A stretch of 16,505 nt of DNA, taken from contig CAYVQF010000086.1 of the NCBI GenBank assembly GCA_964454015.1, positions 1-16,505 of the forward strand. The letters are read 5' to 3'. Source of the DNA: CAYVQF01 sp964454015. Its GTDB lineage: Bacteria; Myxococcota_A; Bradymonadia; UBA4248. Position numbers and translations under genes: made by a program. Each line of letters opens with the position of its first letter. Positions within the stretch are counted from its first letter, which is position 1. This document shows positions 1 to 6,820 of the stretch, in pieces. Under the pieces are notes generated by a model. The model searched no databases and was not told where the DNA came from. It worked only from the letters and a program-made list of their open reading frames with translations.

Positions 1-47
1 TGATTCCGGCGCCTTGTCGATCCTCTGGAACTATGCGCTACACGCTC

Positions 48-545
48 CTAGCGCAGCCGCCAGCGCCCGAGCACGGTCTGCTCCGCCAGGGCTGCCAACA
101 ACAGCGGCCGGATGGCGTCGGGTGCTCGCGCGATGTGCCAGGCCACCTCGGTCGCGGCGGCGTCGGGCAGGGCCCCCGGGATGAGGGTGACGGCCTTGAC
201 GCCGTAGTAGAGCGGCCCGAGGGCGTGGTCGGCCATGTGGGGCGTCGAGACGGCCTGGGCCGCGGCGCGGGCGGCAGCGCCCGCCGCAACGGTCTTGGCG
301 GCGCGGGCCGCGGCGTGCGCGGCGACGGCGGCCGCCCGGGCCTCTTTCACCGTCGCCGCGTCGTTGGCCCAGGCGCGGGCCACGGCGATGGCCTGGGCTG
401 GCCGCGCATCCTCTGGGTGGGTTTGGGAAAAAATCGGCAGCAAATGTTCGGCGCAGTCCGCCGCCCAGTGAGCCAGGAGGCGATGGGTGGCGGGCTCGAG
501 GAGGCCGCCGCGGTGCAGGGCGATGAAGCGGGGGTCGCGCGGCAT
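48..545 (-). CDS. Imm5-like putative immunity protein
   Basis: A 165-residue soluble protein that opens with MPRDPRFIALHRGGLL and carries HWAADCAEHLLPIF, an Ala-rich helical centre with ARAWANDAATVKEAR, and HMADHALGPLYYGVKAV. From memory these match the family annotated as putative immunity protein (Imm-5-like), whose members run about 150-170 residues and are all-helical; no experimental function is firmly established for the family. The start at 545 is chosen because AAGGAG lies about 7 bases upstream and the family-type N-terminus begins there. The same frame is open further upstream to 644 but that extension runs through an inverted repeat and looks non-coding. It is the last minus-strand gene, 65 bases after the MORN/TPR gene, and may be co-transcribed with it. 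No toxin gene is visible next to it. No signal peptide or membrane segment is seen. Family assignment is fairly sure; the role in toxin neutralisation is inference. Confidence 0.8.
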   Translation of the reverse strand: MPRDPRFIALHRGGLLEPATHRLLAHWAADCAEHLLPIFSQTHPEDARPAQAIAVARAWANDAATVKEARAAAVAAHAAARAAKTVAAGAAARAAAQAVSTPHMADHALGPLYYGVKAVTLIPGALPDAAATEVAWHIARAPDAIRPLLLAALAEQTVLGRWRLR

Positions 546-567
546 GGGGACACTCCTTGGTCGTGGT

Positions 568-597
568 GGCATGGCGTCGCTCTTGGGGCACCATGCC
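568..597. repeat. 7-bp inverted repeat between the MORN/TPR and Imm5-like genes
   Basis: GGCATGG (568-574) and CCATGCC (591-597) form a perfect 7-bp inverted repeat with a 16-base spacer. It fills most of the 65-base gap between the stop of the upstream gene and the ribosome binding site of the Imm5-like gene. There is no T-run after it on either strand, so it does not look like an intrinsic terminator. It could be an operator or an mRNA hairpin; function is unknown. Confidence 0.4.
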
Positions 598-610
598 TGT
601 AGGCGCACCT

Positions 611-3600
611 TCAGGGCAAGCGCTCCCAATTCTCCTGTAGCCACGTCAGCAGGGTCTCGTTGGCAGAGGACCTCTTGGCGCCCATCTGGGCCAGGGCTTG
701 CGCCGCGTCCCTGAAGCCGGCGATCTCCTGCGCGAGGGCGGTCTTGAGCAGGGCGACGGCGACGCCAAATTCGCGTGACGAGACGCGCCCTTCCACCAGC
801 CGCGCCAGCCCTTCTTGGGCTTGGCGGTGCCAGCGCGCCTCAGCCGGCGCTGCTTGGAGCAAGCCCGCCAGCAGCGCGAGGCGCTCCTCGCGCTCCTCTT
901 CCTCTGCCAAGCGCTGGGCGAGGACCTCCTCGGCGGCGGCGCCAGCGCAGGCGGCGTAAGCGCGCACGACCAAGGCCCGGTCGCCGTCATCGAAGCGGCC
1001 CAGATGCTCCGCTACGGCCACGGCCATGGCAGGCGCAAAGAAGGGGCGTGGCGCCTCCAAGACGGCTTCGACGAAGAGGATGGCCGTGCGCCAATTGGCG
1101 CCGGAGAAACGCGCCGCCGCAAACATCTCGTGTAAAATCTCGCCCGCCACGGGTTGACCCGTGTCCACGAGATGGAAGAGGGCATTGCCCGTGGTATCGA
1201 CTTGCCAATCGTTGAAGGCCGCGGCGAAGCGACGCGCTTCCTGCACGACGAATGCTTGCGCCGCCGCGCCTTGCTCCCACAGGTGGGCCGCCAAGAGGGT
1301 CACCTCCAGGCGCCGGCGTCGGCCAAAGCCCGCGGGATAGAAGGGCTGCGCCTGAACCACCTCCATGAAGGCCACGAAGTCCCCCATGGCGAGTCCGAGG
1401 CCAAAGAGCGCCCCAGGCACGGCCATGGGGTGCGCTTCGGGGAAGGTGGCGCCGCGGGCCACCGCCGCCTGGAAAAAGGCCAACCAGCGGGCATCCACCA
1501 GCTCGCTGAACGATGCGTACAGGCGCGCGACGAAGCTGGTGTGGCCGTTGCGCAAGCGCATCTCATAGGCGATGCGCTGGTCCATCGACGCGTCATCGAA
1601 GGACGCACGCGCCATCTGGACCTCGGCGTTGTTCAGGTCTTGCGCCATGCGCTCCAACACGTCCCACAGCCCCAAGCCCTCGGAGACCACGGGATCACCG
1701 AGGGCCTCCAAGGCTTGGCGCGCCGCGTCGAGCGCCGCCTGCGCCGCGTCGCGCTGCGCCAAGGCCGCCCGTGTCCGCGCCGCCCCCTCCTCGGTGAAGA
1801 GCGCCGTCAGCCCTTGGTCCAAGGCGCTGCCCCGCAGCCCTCTCACCTTGGCATCATCCCAGAACGGCGCGCTCACGGCGGCGTCACGGAGCACCTCCTC
1901 GGCAACGGCCATGAGCTCCGCCACGGTTGGGTGGGCGCCCTCAGCCACGGCCAGCACTTCGCCCAGAGCCTCGCGGTTGTCGAAGACCAGGTGGTGCATG
2001 AGCCAATAGGCCTGCAGATGCGGCCATTGCGCCACCACGGGCGCCTCGCGCTCCCAATCGGTTAAGGTCGCCGCCTGCTCCAGCGCGGCCTCATAGACCC
2101 CCAAGCCCAGCAACAGCTCGACGATCCAGCGCGTGCGCCCTTGCATCCGCGCCACCTCCAGGTGGGGGGGGAATGCCTCGTCATCGCCCGCGTCGAGCAG
2201 GGCCACGGCGCGCTGCCAGCGCGCCCGCGTCACCCCCGGAACATAGAGGTCTTCAAAGGCATATTCGCTCAACATCTGCTGCACCAGGAAGGCCGCGATG
2301 GCTGGCGCCGCGCGCTCAAAGATGGGCTCATCTTGGTGCTGGGCATAGACCCGGCTGCTGCCCCAGCGGGTGGGCCACCAAGCGGCGATCCACAGCTTTT
2401 CGTCCTCGGTATAAATCACACTCGCCGGCAAAAAGGCCGCTTGCATGCGCGCAATCCACGTCCCATCTTCGGCGGCGACGGCCGCAGAGAGGGGCGCATT
2501 GCTCGGTTGGATGAAGCCCCCGGCATAGGCCGCGCCTACGCGAGCGGCGAAGTCATCGCCAGCGTAGCGCCGCAGCTCCGGCGCAAGCACCTCGCCGAGC
2601 GTGGCGCCAAGAGGCCAAGTCTCGTTGCAGAGGGCATCCTCGTCTTCGTCTTCGTCTTCCTCTTCCGCGTCCTCTGCGTCGGCCTTCCAGATCGGCATGG
2701 CCAGCCGCAGCAGGTGTTCTCCCTGAGTGCCCAGAATGGCGAGGGCCCCCTCCAGGGTCATGGTATCGGTGCGCAGTGAAGCGATCCACTCGGCATAGGC
2801 GGGCGTCGTGGCGATGAAGTCCAAACCCTCGGCGTCGGGGTCGGCGGCCAGCAGGGCGCGCACCACCTGGAAGGCCTCGTCGTTGCGGCCCATGGCATAG
2901 AGAACCCGTGCCTCCAGCACCCGCAGCGTCGCGCTGGGGTCGTGCGGCATCAAGGCCACGGCGCGCCGGCTCGCGGTCAAGGCCTCCTCCAACGCCGCAG
3001 GCGACGCCACGGCGAGCTTGTGTTCCGCGAGAAGGGCCAGGGCCTGGGCCAATGCCGCGGCGAGGCTGCGCCCACTGGCGGTGAAAGGCGCGAGGGGATA
3101 GTCATCGCAGCGTTCGAGCAGCGTCGTGGCCACCTGCCGCGCCTCGTCGCGGGCGCCCTCCCCTACTGCGCTGAGCGTCCGCAGCAACAGCGCGCCGGCC
3201 CTGGCGATGGTGTCGACCTCCGCAGCCTGCAGGGCGCCCTCCCACGAGGTACGGGCGGCGGCGCAAGCTGCCGGCACGTCGCCATCGGCCAGGGCCAGCT
3301 CCGCCGCCGCCTCCTCGGCGCTGGCGAAGCGCTGGTTCAGCACCTCGACGCCGGCGGCGTAGGTCACGGCTTGCTCCAATTGCCCCTCTGCCGAGTAGAA
3401 GAGCCAGCGCCCTTGCCGCTGCGCAGCGTCGTTGGTCGCCCCCAGCAGCCAGCGCTGGCCCGTCGAAGAATAGACGGCCGCAGCGGGCACCGTGGCTGGG
3501 CGTTCGGGCACAGGGGCACCATCCTCGCCCACGGGCTCACCCGCGCGGTCGAAGCAGCGCCCGCCCACGACGCGGTTCTCTCGCATGTCCAGCTCGGCGC

Positions 3601-3922
3601 GCCACACCGCTGGCGCCAGCCCCGCTGGGAAATTCTCCGTGGTGGGCGCGTCCGAACGAATGAAGACATCCGTGCCGTGCAAGCGCCCGTCGACGAAGGT
3701 CCCCTGCCGGGAGATCTCACCCGACTCATGGTAGCGTTTATAGGGGCCGTGGGGCTGCCCATGGACGAAGGTGCAGTGGTTGACCAAGGTCCCATCGGGC
3801 CGCCAATAGGTGACCAAGCCGTGCATTTTCCCCGTGGCATCGCGCGGCGCCAGCACCCACTCGTCATCGTCTGCTGACCACAGGGCTTCTACTGGCACAC
3901 CCGCCGGACGCTGCTTCGCCAT
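611..3922 (-). CDS. large MORN-repeat / TPR-like protein (YwqK-type N-terminus)
   Basis: A 1103-residue protein of unknown function. Residues about 33-95 hold tandem MORN_2/YwqK-type repeats (GLVTYWRPDGTLVNH, GPYKRYHESGEISRQGTF, LHGTDVFI), with a further copy near 170-190 (GRWLFYSAEGQLEQAVTY). Residues about 215-365 are helical and TPR-like (AVALMPHDPSATLRVLEARVLYAMGRNDEAFQV). A very acidic run occupies residues 415-429 and is followed by a long helical C-terminal part without a recognised domain. No signal peptide or membrane helix is seen, so it is probably cytoplasmic. The start at 3922 has AAGGAGG four bases upstream; the frame is open further upstream but without a ribosome binding site. 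MORN_2 proteins are often auto-annotated as YwqK-family antitoxins, but here the repeat is a small part of a big scaffold-like protein, so an antitoxin role is doubtful. It lies 98 bases after imuB and 65 before the Imm5-like gene. Confidence 0.75.
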   Translation of the reverse strand: MAKQRPAGVPVEALWSADDDEWVLAPRDATGKMHGLVTYWRPDGTLVNHCTFVHGQPHGPYKRYHESGEISRQGTFVDGRLHGTDVFIRSDAPTTENFPAGLAPAVWRAELDMRENRVVGGRCFDRAGEPVGEDGAPVPERPATVPAAAVYSSTGQRWLLGATNDAAQRQGRWLFYSAEGQLEQAVTYAAGVEVLNQRFASAEEAAAELALADGDVPAACAAARTSWEGALQAAEVDTIARAGALLLRTLSAVGEGARDEARQVATTLLERCDDYPLAPFTASGRSLAAALAQALALLAEHKLAVASPAALEEALTASRRAVALMPHDPSATLRVLEARVLYAMGRNDEAFQVVRALLAADPDAEGLDFIATTPAYAEWIASLRTDTMTLEGALAILGTQGEHLLRLAMPIWKADAEDAEEEDEDEDEDALCNETWPLGATLGEVLAPELRRYAGDDFAARVGAAYAGGFIQPSNAPLSAAVAAEDGTWIARMQAAFLPASVIYTEDEKLWIAAWWPTRWGSSRVYAQHQDEPIFERAAPAIAAFLVQQMLSEYAFEDLYVPGVTRARWQRAVALLDAGDDEAFPPHLEVARMQGRTRWIVELLLGLGVYEAALEQAATLTDWEREAPVVAQWPHLQAYWLMHHLVFDNREALGEVLAVAEGAHPTVAELMAVAEEVLRDAAVSAPFWDDAKVRGLRGSALDQGLTALFTEEGAARTRAALAQRDAAQAALDAARQALEALGDPVVSEGLGLWDVLERMAQDLNNAEVQMARASFDDASMDQRIAYEMRLRNGHTSFVARLYASFSELVDARWLAFFQAAVARGATFPEAHPMAVPGALFGLGLAMGDFVAFMEVVQAQPFYPAGFGRRRRLEVTLLAAHLWEQGAAAQAFVVQEARRFAAAFNDWQVDTTGNALFHLVDTGQPVAGEILHEMFAAARFSGANWRTAILFVEAVLEAPRPFFAPAMAVAVAEHLGRFDDGDRALVVRAYAACAGAAAEEVLAQRLAEEEEREERLALLAGLLQAAPAEARWHRQAQEGLARLVEGRVSSREFGVAVALLKTALAQEIAGFRDAAQALAQMGAKRSSANETLLTWLQENWERLP
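2641..2658. repeat. short tandem hexamer (CGTCTT x3) coding for an acidic run
   Basis: Three perfect copies of CGTCTT, followed by the near-copy CCTCTT, encode on the minus strand the Glu/Asp run at residues 415-429 of the MORN/TPR protein. The unit is a multiple of three, so slippage would change the length of the run without breaking the frame. It is low-complexity coding sequence and probably an acidic linker between the TPR-like part and the C-terminal part. Confidence 0.6.
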
Positions 3923-4020
3923 CTCGCCTCCTTCTTCGTGGCGGCCATGCTGGGGCCGTCTCCACGCGCAAACCGATGGTGACGAGCCTAGAGGCGGCGC
4001 GCCGTGAGGGCAAGGCCAGC

Positions 4021-5655
4021 CTAAAACGAAGCGTGGAGGTACCACTGGCCTGCGTGGCGATCTTCATAGATCCACAAAAGGCAAGCCAGCGAAGTCTCGA
4101 CATAATAATAGCGCCGAGCGACGGGCTGCGCCCACCACCGGCCATCGAGGGCAAAGGGCCCCCAGGCGCGCCGCACCCGCCCCAGACTGTGACCGGCGCA
4201 GCAGATGGGCACATCGCCCTCGAGACAGAGCCGGGCCCCGAGGCGCAGCGGCGGTTCATAGAGGCGGCGCACGGCGACGGTGTCCGACCCGGCGGGGGAG
4301 GTCGGGGCCGGCTGGGGCGCGTGCAAGGCGGTGGCGCGAGCCAAGCTCGCCTGGTCCTCAGGCAAGTGCTGCGCCCGAGGGCTGGCCAAGCACAGGCTCT
4401 GCGCCCCGAACTCGGCGCGCAGGCGGTTCATGCAGCGCGCGGCCCTGGCCAGGTCGGCCTGCTCAGGCGAGACGAAGAGGGCGCCCTGAGCGCCCGACCA
4501 CGGGACGCCGTGCAGGCGCAAACGCAGCCCGCGCACGCCCGCCGCCAAGGAGAGGCGCTCCAGGCGCAGGCGGAGCAGGTCCACCAGCTCGCCCTCGCCC
4601 CGCCCGCCGAGATCGGGGTAGATCCAGAAGGCCTCCTCCGAGCGATCGTCGAGGAGAAGTGAGACTTGGAGAGCCAAGCAGCGCTCACCGCGCGCCTGCA
4701 GCCTGGGGAGGAGCTCGGCGAGGACGCCTTTGAGGGCGAAGAGGAGCTGGGTCTGCTGGCTCAGGGGCGCGTCGAAGTCGCGCTCGGCCCCGATCGCTTC
4801 GGTAGCGTGGTGCGCCTCGATGGGCTCAGTGGGCTCGCCGTGGGCCACCCGCCACCAGCGCAGCAGGCTCGGGCCAAAGCGATCGGCGAGCCCCCGGGGC
4901 GGGAGGCGGCCCAGGTCGCCGAGGCAGCGCACGCCGAGCGCGTCCAGGGCGTCGCGTTGCGCCATGGACAGATCGAGCAAAGCCAGCGGGACGCCCTGGA
5001 CGCGCTGCTGCTCTTCGGCGCGGGAGCTCAAGAGGGTCACGCCCGCCGTCTGGCGCGCCAGGGCGACGGTGGCCCACTTGTCGAAGCCCACCACCACCCT
5101 GGCGCACCACTGGCCGCCGCCGGTGGCGGCCAGTGGTGCGCCAGGGGAGGCGTCGGCGACGGGCGTCTCTTCCGCGACGACAGGCGCCGCCGCCACGACC
5201 GCCGCGATGTGGGCCGCCCAAGCGGCGACATCGAAATCACCCGGCGCCGCCCCAGGGTAGAGGCGCTGTAAGCCGGCGGCGCGCAACCAGAAGAGCCCCA
5301 GCGCCTCCCGCGCCGCCTCCACCCAAGGGCTGCAGCTCGAGAGAGCCCGCAAGATCCCCGCGGCCGCCGCCTGGAGCGCCGCTGGCGCCACGGGCCGCGC
5401 CACGAGATCCGGCGCGAAGCTCAGCGCCTGGCCATAACGCATCCCGCGCCGCACCCCCGCGACATGGGCCGCCTGGTTGACCCACTGCACCTCGGCGTTG
5501 AGGCCCACGGCACTCACGACGGCCAGCGGCGCCGTCCGAAGCGCCGGCGGAAAGTCCTGGGCCAGGCGCTGCAAGGCGAAGGCCGGCAGCCACACGCAGG
5601 CGACCCGCGCCGCAGCATCGCCCCCTGGTCTTTCTGCTGTAGACCCCTGCTGCAT
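4021..5655 (-). CDS. imuB: ImuB-like Y-family DNA polymerase homologue (catalytically inactive)
   Basis: A 544-residue Y-family polymerase homologue of the ImuB type, the adaptor that in other bacteria links ImuA and DnaE2 (and the sliding clamp) for SOS-induced translesion synthesis. The N-terminus reads RVACVWLPAFALQRLA where active Y-family enzymes have a metal-binding Asp in DxDxFFA. The second acidic motif is replaced by GLFWLRAAG. Both losses are typical of ImuB. VQWVNQAAHVAGVRRGM and LSFAPDLVARP are family motifs. Residues about 185-200 (CARVVVGFDKWATVALAR) match the conserved palm strand/helix, an HhH-like part follows at about 240-270, and the end (RRYYYVETSLACLLWIYED, WYLHASF) is the usual ImuB C-terminus. 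Length is close to family norm. Residues 170-187 are encoded by a 50-bp perfect inverted repeat, probably an insertion. No imuA or dnaE2 lies in the window. GGAGG sits upstream of the start, and a LexA-like box lies in the promoter. Confidence 0.87.
   Translation of the reverse strand: MQQGSTAERPGGDAAARVACVWLPAFALQRLAQDFPPALRTAPLAVVSAVGLNAEVQWVNQAAHVAGVRRGMRYGQALSFAPDLVARPVAPAALQAAAAGILRALSSCSPWVEAAREALGLFWLRAAGLQRLYPGAAPGDFDVAAWAAHIAAVVAAAPVVAEETPVADASPGAPLAATGGGQWCARVVVGFDKWATVALARQTAGVTLLSSRAEEQQRVQGVPLALLDLSMAQRDALDALGVRCLGDLGRLPPRGLADRFGPSLLRWWRVAHGEPTEPIEAHHATEAIGAERDFDAPLSQQTQLLFALKGVLAELLPRLQARGERCLALQVSLLLDDRSEEAFWIYPDLGGRGEGELVDLLRLRLERLSLAAGVRGLRLRLHGVPWSGAQGALFVSPEQADLARAARCMNRLRAEFGAQSLCLASPRAQHLPEDQASLARATALHAPQPAPTSPAGSDTVAVRRLYEPPLRLGARLCLEGDVPICCAGHSLGRVRRAWGPFALDGRWWAQPVARRYYYVETSLACLLWIYEDRHAGQWYLHASF
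5097..5146. repeat. perfect 22-bp inverted repeat with 6-base loop inside imuB
   Basis: Arms at 5097-5118 and 5125-5146 are exact reverse complements over 22 bp, separated by GCCGGT. The left arm begins CCCTGGCGCACC and ends GGCCGCC. In imuB it encodes residues 170-187 (PGAPLAATGGGQWCARV), in frame and without a stop, just ahead of the conserved palm segment. A perfect 22-bp stem is far beyond chance in coding DNA even at this GC content. It resembles the small palindromic elements that insert in frame into genes (for example Rickettsia palindromic elements), or a local inverted duplication. A shorter perfect palindrome, CTGGCGCGCCAG at 5050-5061, lies 35 bp away and shares the outer CTGGCG/CGCCAG motif. 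No second copy was seen in this window. Confidence 0.9.
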
Positions 5656-5673
5656 CTCCCCCCTCCGGCATCC

Positions 5674-5701
5674 AGCGTACTGAACATGCGCTCAGAGTCA
5701 A
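5674..5701 (-). promoter_or_regulatory. imuB promoter with LexA-like (SOS) box in the spacer
   Basis: Read on the minus strand, TTGACT (5701-5696) is followed by the 16-bp box CTGAGCGCATGTTCAG (5695-5680) and then TACGCT (5679-5674), giving a sigma-70-like promoter with a 16-base spacer completely filled by the box. The box has CTGA/TCAG half-sites separated by 8 bases, analogous to the E. coli CTGT-N8-ACAG. By eye it fits about 14 of 17 positions of the Myxococcus xanthus LexA consensus as remembered (CTRHAMRYBYGTTCAGS). The predicted transcription start falls only about 12 bases before the imuB start. The arrangement predicts LexA repression by blocking polymerase binding. The base pattern is seen directly; LexA control is inference. 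Confidence 0.65.
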
Positions 5702-5762
5702 GACGCAAAGCGAGAGGGGACAGGGTGGCGGGCCCCATGCGCGTGCCATCGCCTGCGGCGTT

Positions 5763-6734
5763 TTAGAAGACCGGCACACCCACCCCAGTACGCGAGCGCT
5801 CGACTTCGACATCGAGCTCGATCCCCTGCAGGATCTCTTCCAGGCGCGTCAAGTCGGCGCCCAAGACCAACTGGGTCGAGCTCTGCCCCAGGGCACCCAG
5901 GCGATCGAGATATTTCTCACGCAGGCGCAGGCGCACCGCCTCTTCGCCGCCGTCGACGGAGACGGCCTGGGCGACGCGTTCGATGGAGGACGCCGTGGCT
6001 TGGGCCAGCGACAGGATCTCGCTGGCGCGCCCCTCGGCCTCATTGATGCGGCGCTGCATCTCACCTTCCGAGCGAGCGATGAGCTCGGCCTTGATACCTT
6101 CAGAGCGATCGACCCGGGACTGACGCTCGCCCTCGGCCTTGGCGATGATGGCGCGGCGGCGACGTTCGGCCGTCACTTGGAGCTCCATGGCATCCTTGAC
6201 CGTGTCGGGCGGCTCGATGTTCTTGATCTCGTAGCGCAAAACCTGGATGCCCCAGCTCTGCCCGGCCTTGGAGACCTCTTCGACCACCTTGGCACTGATC
6301 AGGTCGCGCTCTTCGAAGGTCTTGTCCAGATCCAAGGTGGCGATGATGGCGCGCGAGGTGGTCAAGGCGAGCTGGGTGGCGGCGCGGCCGTAGTTGGTCA
6401 CGCCGTAGCTGGCTTTGACGGGGTCCGTCACCTGGATGTACATCACGCCGTCCACGGCGACGCGGACGTTGTCGGCGGTAAAGCACTGTTGGGGCGGCAC
6501 GTCCACGGTGAGCTCGCGCAGGTCGTGGACGAAGGAGACGCGGTCGACCCAGGGGATGAGGAAGTGGATCCCCGGCTCCAGCTTGCGCGAGAAGCGCCCC
6601 AGGCGCTCGACGATCTGGGCCGTCTGGGTGGAGACGACCTTGATGCAGGAGAGGGATCGTTTCAGGAGGTAGAGGGCCAAGATGCCCCAGAAGGCAACAT
6701 TGATGAAAAGTTCAAAGTCTTGCATGTCGTTCAT
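5763..6734 (-). CDS. SPFH/band-7 (stomatin/QmcA-like) membrane protein
   Basis: A 323-residue SPFH-domain protein. One N-terminal membrane anchor (about residues 8-25, ELFINVAFWGILALYLL) precedes a typical SPFH core with IVERLGRFSRKLEPGIHFLIPWVDRV, FTADNVRVAVDGVMYIQVTDPVKASYGV and LDKTFEERDLISAKVVEEV. The AERRRRAIIAKAEGERQSRV and MQRRINEAEGRASEI coiled-coil region follows. This layout is that of slipin/QmcA proteins, which form oligomeric membrane cages or microdomains and often influence membrane proteases. The start at 6734 has GGGAG about 7 bases upstream. It lies 86 bases after a second SPFH gene and is probably co-transcribed with it and the NfeD-like gene. The two proteins are paralogues that could hetero-oligomerise like HflK/HflC; that is inference. 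The gene ends with a short non-conserved tail. Confidence 0.92.
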   Translation of the reverse strand: MNDMQDFELFINVAFWGILALYLLKRSLSCIKVVSTQTAQIVERLGRFSRKLEPGIHFLIPWVDRVSFVHDLRELTVDVPPQQCFTADNVRVAVDGVMYIQVTDPVKASYGVTNYGRAATQLALTTSRAIIATLDLDKTFEERDLISAKVVEEVSKAGQSWGIQVLRYEIKNIEPPDTVKDAMELQVTAERRRRAIIAKAEGERQSRVDRSEGIKAELIARSEGEMQRRINEAEGRASEILSLAQATASSIERVAQAVSVDGGEEAVRLRLREKYLDRLGALGQSSTQLVLGADLTRLEEILQGIELDVEVERSRTGVGVPVF

Positions 6735-6820
6735 GCCGAGGCTCCCTATTGGCGAAGCTGCCCGCAGGCAACGTCAACTTGGTTTCGTAGCTTGGGTCTT
6801 CGTGCAGCATCCACGTCAGC

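Noticed and set aside
546..644. N-terminal extension of the Imm5-like protein to a start at 644
   Set aside because: Would bypass the good AAGGAG site before 545, run through an inverted repeat and overlap the upstream gene; family similarity begins at 545.
1148..1163. 7-bp inverted repeat with a 2-base centre inside the MORN/TPR gene
   Set aside because: Within ordinary coding sequence and short enough to be chance.
1154..2065. Long plus-strand open frame opposite the MORN/TPR gene
   Set aside because: It is antisense to a gene with recognisable repeats and a strong ribosome binding site, has no family motif, and such frames are common in GC-rich DNA.
2164..2170. G7 homopolymer in the MORN/TPR gene as a phase-variation tract
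   Set aside because: The frame is intact, runs of this length occur by chance in such GC-rich DNA, and nothing else suggests switching.
2942..3877. 311-residue plus-strand open frame opposite the N-terminal part of the MORN/TPR gene
   Set aside because: Arg/Gly-rich composition without motifs, and fully antisense to coding sequence.
3995..4004. CGGCGCGCCG palindrome between imuB and the MORN/TPR gene
   Set aside because: Only 10 bp of GC alternation and common at this composition.
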